Below are positions 60,001 to 64,000 of a DNA stretch of 64,000 nt, piece after piece. Source of the DNA: Cloeon dipterum. Its lineage: Eukaryota > Arthropoda > Insecta > Ephemeroptera > Baetidae. The translations under genes were made by a program, and so were the position numbers. The notes beneath the pieces were generated by a model, which worked only from the letters and a program-made list of their open reading frames with translations, made no database searches and was not told where the DNA came from. Within the stretch, counting starts at the first letter, position 1; every line of letters begins with the position of its first letter. The DNA is taken from the NCBI RefSeq assembly GCF_949628265.1, contig NC_088787.1, forward strand, positions 27,704,501 to 27,768,500, given 5' to 3'.

Positions 60001-62972
60001 GAATTCATTTTTAAGTTGTATTCTTCAGCTTAAAAACACTTAACTAATCACAAATTTTTCCGTTTTTAAAAGCTATTAATTTAATTATTTTTCAAAAAAT
60101 TATTTATTTATTTTTTAATTTTGGTCACATGTACAGAAGGGGGTTTCCACCAAAACTCTACCTTCAAATCTGTGTTGAGGACCATTATTTTCTCTGTGGA
60201 AATGAAAAGGTCGACTTCGGTGCTGGGCTGATTTTCACCTTCAGGAGCCTGAAATCGGACCAAAAGCAAAATGTGAGCAACTTCTTGTGTCTGCGGTCAG
60301 AGCACGTCGTGTCATTTAGCATATTATCGTTTAGCGTTCCTACTTACCAAAGCCTATAGAGGAGCCATCGAAAGCAGCGTTAGGAAAAAAGACAAAAAAG
60401 GTCATGGTTAGAATTTCTGGCGCACAGACTGGTGCGTGCACGCAAAACACACAAAGATACAGCAGACACACAAAAGTATTATTATTTTTATAGTATTTAC
60501 ATCAACAAGCAGCCTTCGGTTAGACACGAGGATTTTTGAGTCTGATTAAGATGTAGGAGGATGGCGCAGCATGCTGGATGAGCCAAATTCGCAATCAAAT
60601 GAACGAATGAACATTTTTTTTTAATCTGGATGTATGTCATATTTCGTTCGGATCTGATTAAAGCAGAGAATAGTCTGGTCCTACTGAGTGTGCAATTTGA
60701 TTGGGAATCAACGCCTGGTGCTCAAGTAACGCAACATCTCACAAAACAGCGAATATAGAAGAAACAGTGATTGGTGGTGCTCGAAACAAATCAATAACTA
60801 AAAAAGTTTACAGCTCCGTCCGACCCCGCCTGCCCCATGCAAAACAACAACTCGGCGATTCCGCTTTCCAAAAATATTTCTGCGCAAAAATCAGTTTTTG
60901 CGGAGCCAAAGCATGGACAGTGCCCTTACTAGAGAAAATAGTGTGGTCGACTAAAATTGATAAACTTCAAGTTCTCATTTTAAGATCTGCGGTTTAAATA
61001 TTTTGTTTAGTTACGTCAGGGCTTTAAAGAGTTGAGTTCAGTTGGCGAATAAGAATGAGAGAGGGGAAGTGTATTTTCATAAGTGAATAAAAAAGCATTT
61101 CTTAGATAAAAAGTTGGAAATGAAAAGGAACTTGTTAAAGACGTAGAATTTGTACATCTTTTAGTACCAAGAATTCCACTTTCCGTTGAATAAAAGTGAA
61201 GTATGAACACGTTGTTTCAAAAAATTACGCAAAAAACTTTTCCAAGCTTAAAATATCTCCGCGTTCGAAAAACCTCCCGTTCATAGGCTATAAACGAAGC
61301 TAAGAGTCCTGTGTGTTTGAAACAAAACAAAGAAGCCAACTGCTAGTTCTCTGACAACACACAAAAAGCAGCGAGAGCAACCCTGATCCTCGTTTTCTCT
61401 GGCAAACTCATCGTAGGTTTAGGTTCAATATTTTTGAGTTTTTTTTGTTTGGGTTTGCTGTTTTTAGAGTCGGATCAAGTCTCACACACCTTGACTCTAG
61501 ACACGGCCTCTTCAACCATGTTCTTCTTGAGGCGTTTGCGGTGCTTCTTGCCCTCCTCCTCGACCTCAATCGAGCCTAGGAACTGCAGCCTGAACGTGGT
61601 AACCCCCCGGCCCCCCGGAGAGAGAGAAATGACCGCGGTGGCGGCAGGCGGCGGCGCCTCCACCTCCAGCGGCTCGCTCTCGGCGTGCTCCTCAGGGTCC
61701 TCTTCGTCCGAGTCACTGCCCTCGCCCTCCCTCGCTTCCTCCTCCTCCTCCTCATCGTCGTCATCATCATCATCATCATCATCCTCGGCCTCATCATCAT
61801 CATCCTCCTCCTCCTCCTCATCTAAATCCTCCTCCTCCTCCTCCTCATCATCATCACTTAACCCTGCACCTCCCACCCCTCTCTCTCCGCGCGCGCCCCC
61901 GCGCCCCCCGCTAGACTCATCCGACTCATCATCCTCATCATCTACACCGTAACCCCGGGAGTTCGGGCTGCAGTTTTGGTTGGCCTGCAAATTGCAAAAA
62001 ACAAACGGTGGAACGCTTTAATCGGGTCTGATCTTTCTTATTTTACATTTTTTTTAAATTTTTTTTGGTTTCTCTGTGTGTATAATTGTGTTTGCGTGTT
62101 TTTGTTGGAGAGAAAGAAAGGCGGTTAGAAATTCCGGCTCAATATTTACAAGTGCCGAAACCAGGGGATGCAGTTGTCAGTCAGACAGAAAAAGCAAAAG
62201 TAGCGGTTCAAAAGCTGACTTTGAAAGCTTTCACTATAATATATGGATATAAAAATTCAGAGCTATTTACAAAATCATGTATTGTATTTACAACCTTTTG
62301 CGTCTACGCAGCAAAAAAATAGTGCTAGAATCAGCTGTTAAAGTGATGCAAACATCGACTGACGAAAAAAAGTTTATTTACAAAGTTGTTTGCTCGAAAA
62401 TCTTTTCAGCAAAGCAGGCGACGCATTCACTCCATGTCTCAAAAGCATCGCAAAATATATATTGTGCAACTAAAAGTCCTTGCGAGACACAGATAAAATT
62501 GACTTTCCCAACAGAAAAAGTGCTCGTCCTTGCAGTGAAAAACAAACTGCGGAGGCGAAAAAATTGCGCAGTGAATTAAACGAAGAGTAGGGCGAAACTG
62601 AAAAAAGCAACCCCCGTAGAATGAAAAGGCGAGAGAATGAAGGAATGAATGAGAGACCAGTCCAATCCAATACTGATAGCAGCAGAATAGAGTAATCATA
62701 AATATACAATAATAAACACGACTGCTTGTATGCCAACCAACCAAAACAGCACGTGGCACTCACTCCCAGGGAGGCAGCTGAGAGAGACAGACACGGTGGG
62801 AAATGGCACGAGAGGAAGAGGGCACTCACCTTGATCCGCGACACAGCCTCCTCGGCCTGCATCATGCGGGTGGTTTTGGTCGGCTGGCCCTCACACACGA
62901 GCTGCGTCGAGCCTAAGTAGCGCGCCCTGAAGAGCACTCCCTCGATCAGCACTGTCGGGTCGCGCATCAGGT
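57075..62972 (-). CDS. X11L: X11/Mint (APBA family) adaptor protein, C-terminal part: PTB and two PDZ domains
   Basis: Minus-strand exons, in order, are 62972-62830, (61984-61490), 60248-60162, 59725-59561, 59500-59318, 59151-58939, 58685-58566, 58504-58364 and 57146-57075, ending in a stop. All internal junctions are phase 0. The bracketed exon is an in-frame extra; without it the visible part is about 373 residues. The PTB domain runs from [20 protein letters not shown] through [46 protein letters not shown] and [17 protein letters not shown]1 begins at [23 protein letters not shown]2 at [16 protein letters not shown], and the C-terminus is [13 protein letters not shown]11 proteins bind the APP cytoplasmic tail through the PTB domain and organise synaptic and Golgi trafficking complexes. 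The first exon starts mid-codon (phase 1), so the N-terminal Munc18/CASK-binding region lies beyond or is unrecognised to the right; the gene is partial here. Confidence 0.93.
61490..61984 (-). other. Extra X11/Mint exon: acidic linker plus alternative PTB first half
   Basis: This 495-nt exon (165 codons) has a good TTTGCAG acceptor and a GTGTGT donor and is phase 0 at both ends. It encodes a Ser/Gly/Asp-rich start and then a stretch made almost wholly of Asp and Glu from (TCA/TCC)n-type triplet runs (about 61736-61858). The end of the exon has PTB character: [20 protein letters not shown], then a basic stretch, then [11 protein letters not shown]. That end parallels the upstream exon ([11 protein letters not shown] ... 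EEAVSRIK), and both precede the same downstream exon ([15 protein letters not shown]). It is likely a cassette or isoform-specific exon. Confidence 0.8.
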
Positions 62973-62975
62973 CTG

Positions 62976-63031
62976 CAACAACATAGCTTTAGTGCCCGCC
63001 GTGGAGGCCAGAGGCGGCCGCTAGGTTAAAC

Positions 63032-63075
<44 letters not shown>

Positions 63076-64000
63076 CATACACGCACATCCAACACGACAC
63101 ACAACCGTCGCGCTTCGACAACTCGGAAAGGAAGAATTTATGTAAAACACTGTCAAACTTGATCGGAACACGGACGTTCGATGGCGTGTTCGCAAGAGGC
63201 GAGCGGCGGGACGCATGCAGCTTGGCAGATCGAATTACTCTATTTATTACAGTTCAAGTTACTGTGTGTGGAGATATGGACAACTACACGGTGGGTGGGT
63301 GGGTGACAAGGTGCAATGTTGCGTGTGCAGCGGGGCCGCACTCGGAAATTGAGCCGTCGAAATGAGAGACGAAACCGTCGGCCGGCTGATAAGTTTGTGC
63401 GCGCGAGGATGCATTAGCCAATAAAAGGAGCAATTCTAAAGAAGGTCATCGCGAGCGAGAATGCGGAAAAGCGCGTAAATTTTCATTTCCGCCGGCAATT
63501 CCGGAGGATTCAATAAACGTCTCGACACGGCCCGGACGGACGTGTATTAAAGCGGGGGCACGCTCATTTTCTCATTTCGACGGGCTGGCTGCCGTTCCAA
63601 TAGCGGCGCCCGCTCATGTCAAGACAGGGCGTGAAAGGTATGCAACCGGGGAGGCACACGTCACGGTCCAAAGGCATGCAGCAGGGTTTCTGAGTTTCTA
63701 GCTCTCTCTCACTCACCAAAGTGCGCGATTGATTGATTGACGCGATGGGGTGGCAGATCACGTGATAAGGCAGGGATGAAAAAGAGAACAGACGCACAGT
63801 CAGTCTTTGTTTAGTCGAGGAAAATCAAGATAAATTCGCAGCACGCCCAACCCAGATTTGTTATTCTCGTATACACAGGCAAGACAGAGCCGACACCTTT
63901 TGATCTCCAATACTGCGAGCGTACATCGGCAAAAACCAAAGAGACTCTTCCGCAGCAAAAAAGGAACAGACAGGGGCTCCACCGAGGGGGAAGGGATAAA
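62976..64000. other. Region upstream of the first visible X11/Mint exon
   Basis: Probably intron. No coding exon of the X11 N-terminal region was recognised. It contains a CA microsatellite and CpG-richer patches without protein-like frames. Confidence 0.5.
63033..63069. repeat. (AC)n microsatellite, 37 bp
   Basis: Perfect AC run, 60 bp upstream (in gene sense) of the X11/Mint exon at 62972. Confidence 0.95.

Noticed and set aside
61475..61952. Plus-strand Ser-rich open frame opposite the acidic X11 exon
   Set aside because: Antisense shadow of the Asp/Glu codon repeats; the minus-strand frame has splice sites and PTB similarity.
1..64000. tRNA, rRNA, snRNA or CRISPR features
   Set aside because: No tRNA A/B-box pair, rRNA-like block or regularly spaced repeat array was seen; well-known insect microRNA seeds were looked for by eye without a convincing hairpin.

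Overview
The window looks like nuclear DNA of an insect (arthropod) with a fairly compact genome. It contains intron-rich genes with GT-AG borders, many introns of only 50-70 bp, AT-rich non-coding DNA, and proteins of animal-specific families (CPEB, myosin-I, SV2-type transporter, X11/Mint) whose conserved blocks read as insect-like. No bacterial, organellar or viral segment was seen. A mayfly-like lineage is possible, but the sequence does not prove it.

Layout. (1) 1.2-7.6 kb, plus strand: a complete orb (CPEB1-class) gene of 11 coding exons, followed by a long 3' UTR rich in CPE-like motifs. (2) 11.2-14.1 kb, minus strand: a 4-exon gene for an uncharacterised 484-residue leucine-rich-repeat-like protein. 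(3) 14.1-16.9 kb: intergenic DNA holding a 324-bp near-perfect palindrome and a dispersed repeat. (4) 16.9-17.5 kb: a GC-rich block ending in a strong splice donor, probably the promoter and non-coding first exon of the myosin gene. (5) 17.5-38.1 kb: a very long probable intron with GC-rich islands, long GA/CT tracts, two terminal-inverted-repeat elements and more copies of the dispersed repeat. (6) 38.2-49.4 kb, plus strand: an unconventional class I myosin of 25 coding exons, with an unusual insertion of about 82 residues in the motor's cardiomyopathy loop. A small secreted proline-rich protein gene is nested antisense in one of its introns (45.9-46.5 kb). (7) 51.9-55.4 kb, plus strand: a complete 11-exon SV2-like major facilitator transporter. 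(8) 57.1-63.0 kb, minus strand: the 3' part of an X11/Mint (APBA) adaptor gene with its PTB domain and two PDZ domains. An extra in-frame exon encodes an acidic linker and a second version of the first half of the PTB domain.

The genes are not an operon and share no single pathway. Orb (translational control in germline and neurons), the SV2-like transporter and X11/Mint (synaptic and trafficking functions) all fit neuronal or germline expression. All exon chains were assembled by hand from splice-site consensus, reading-frame phase and family similarity; none was checked against RNA.
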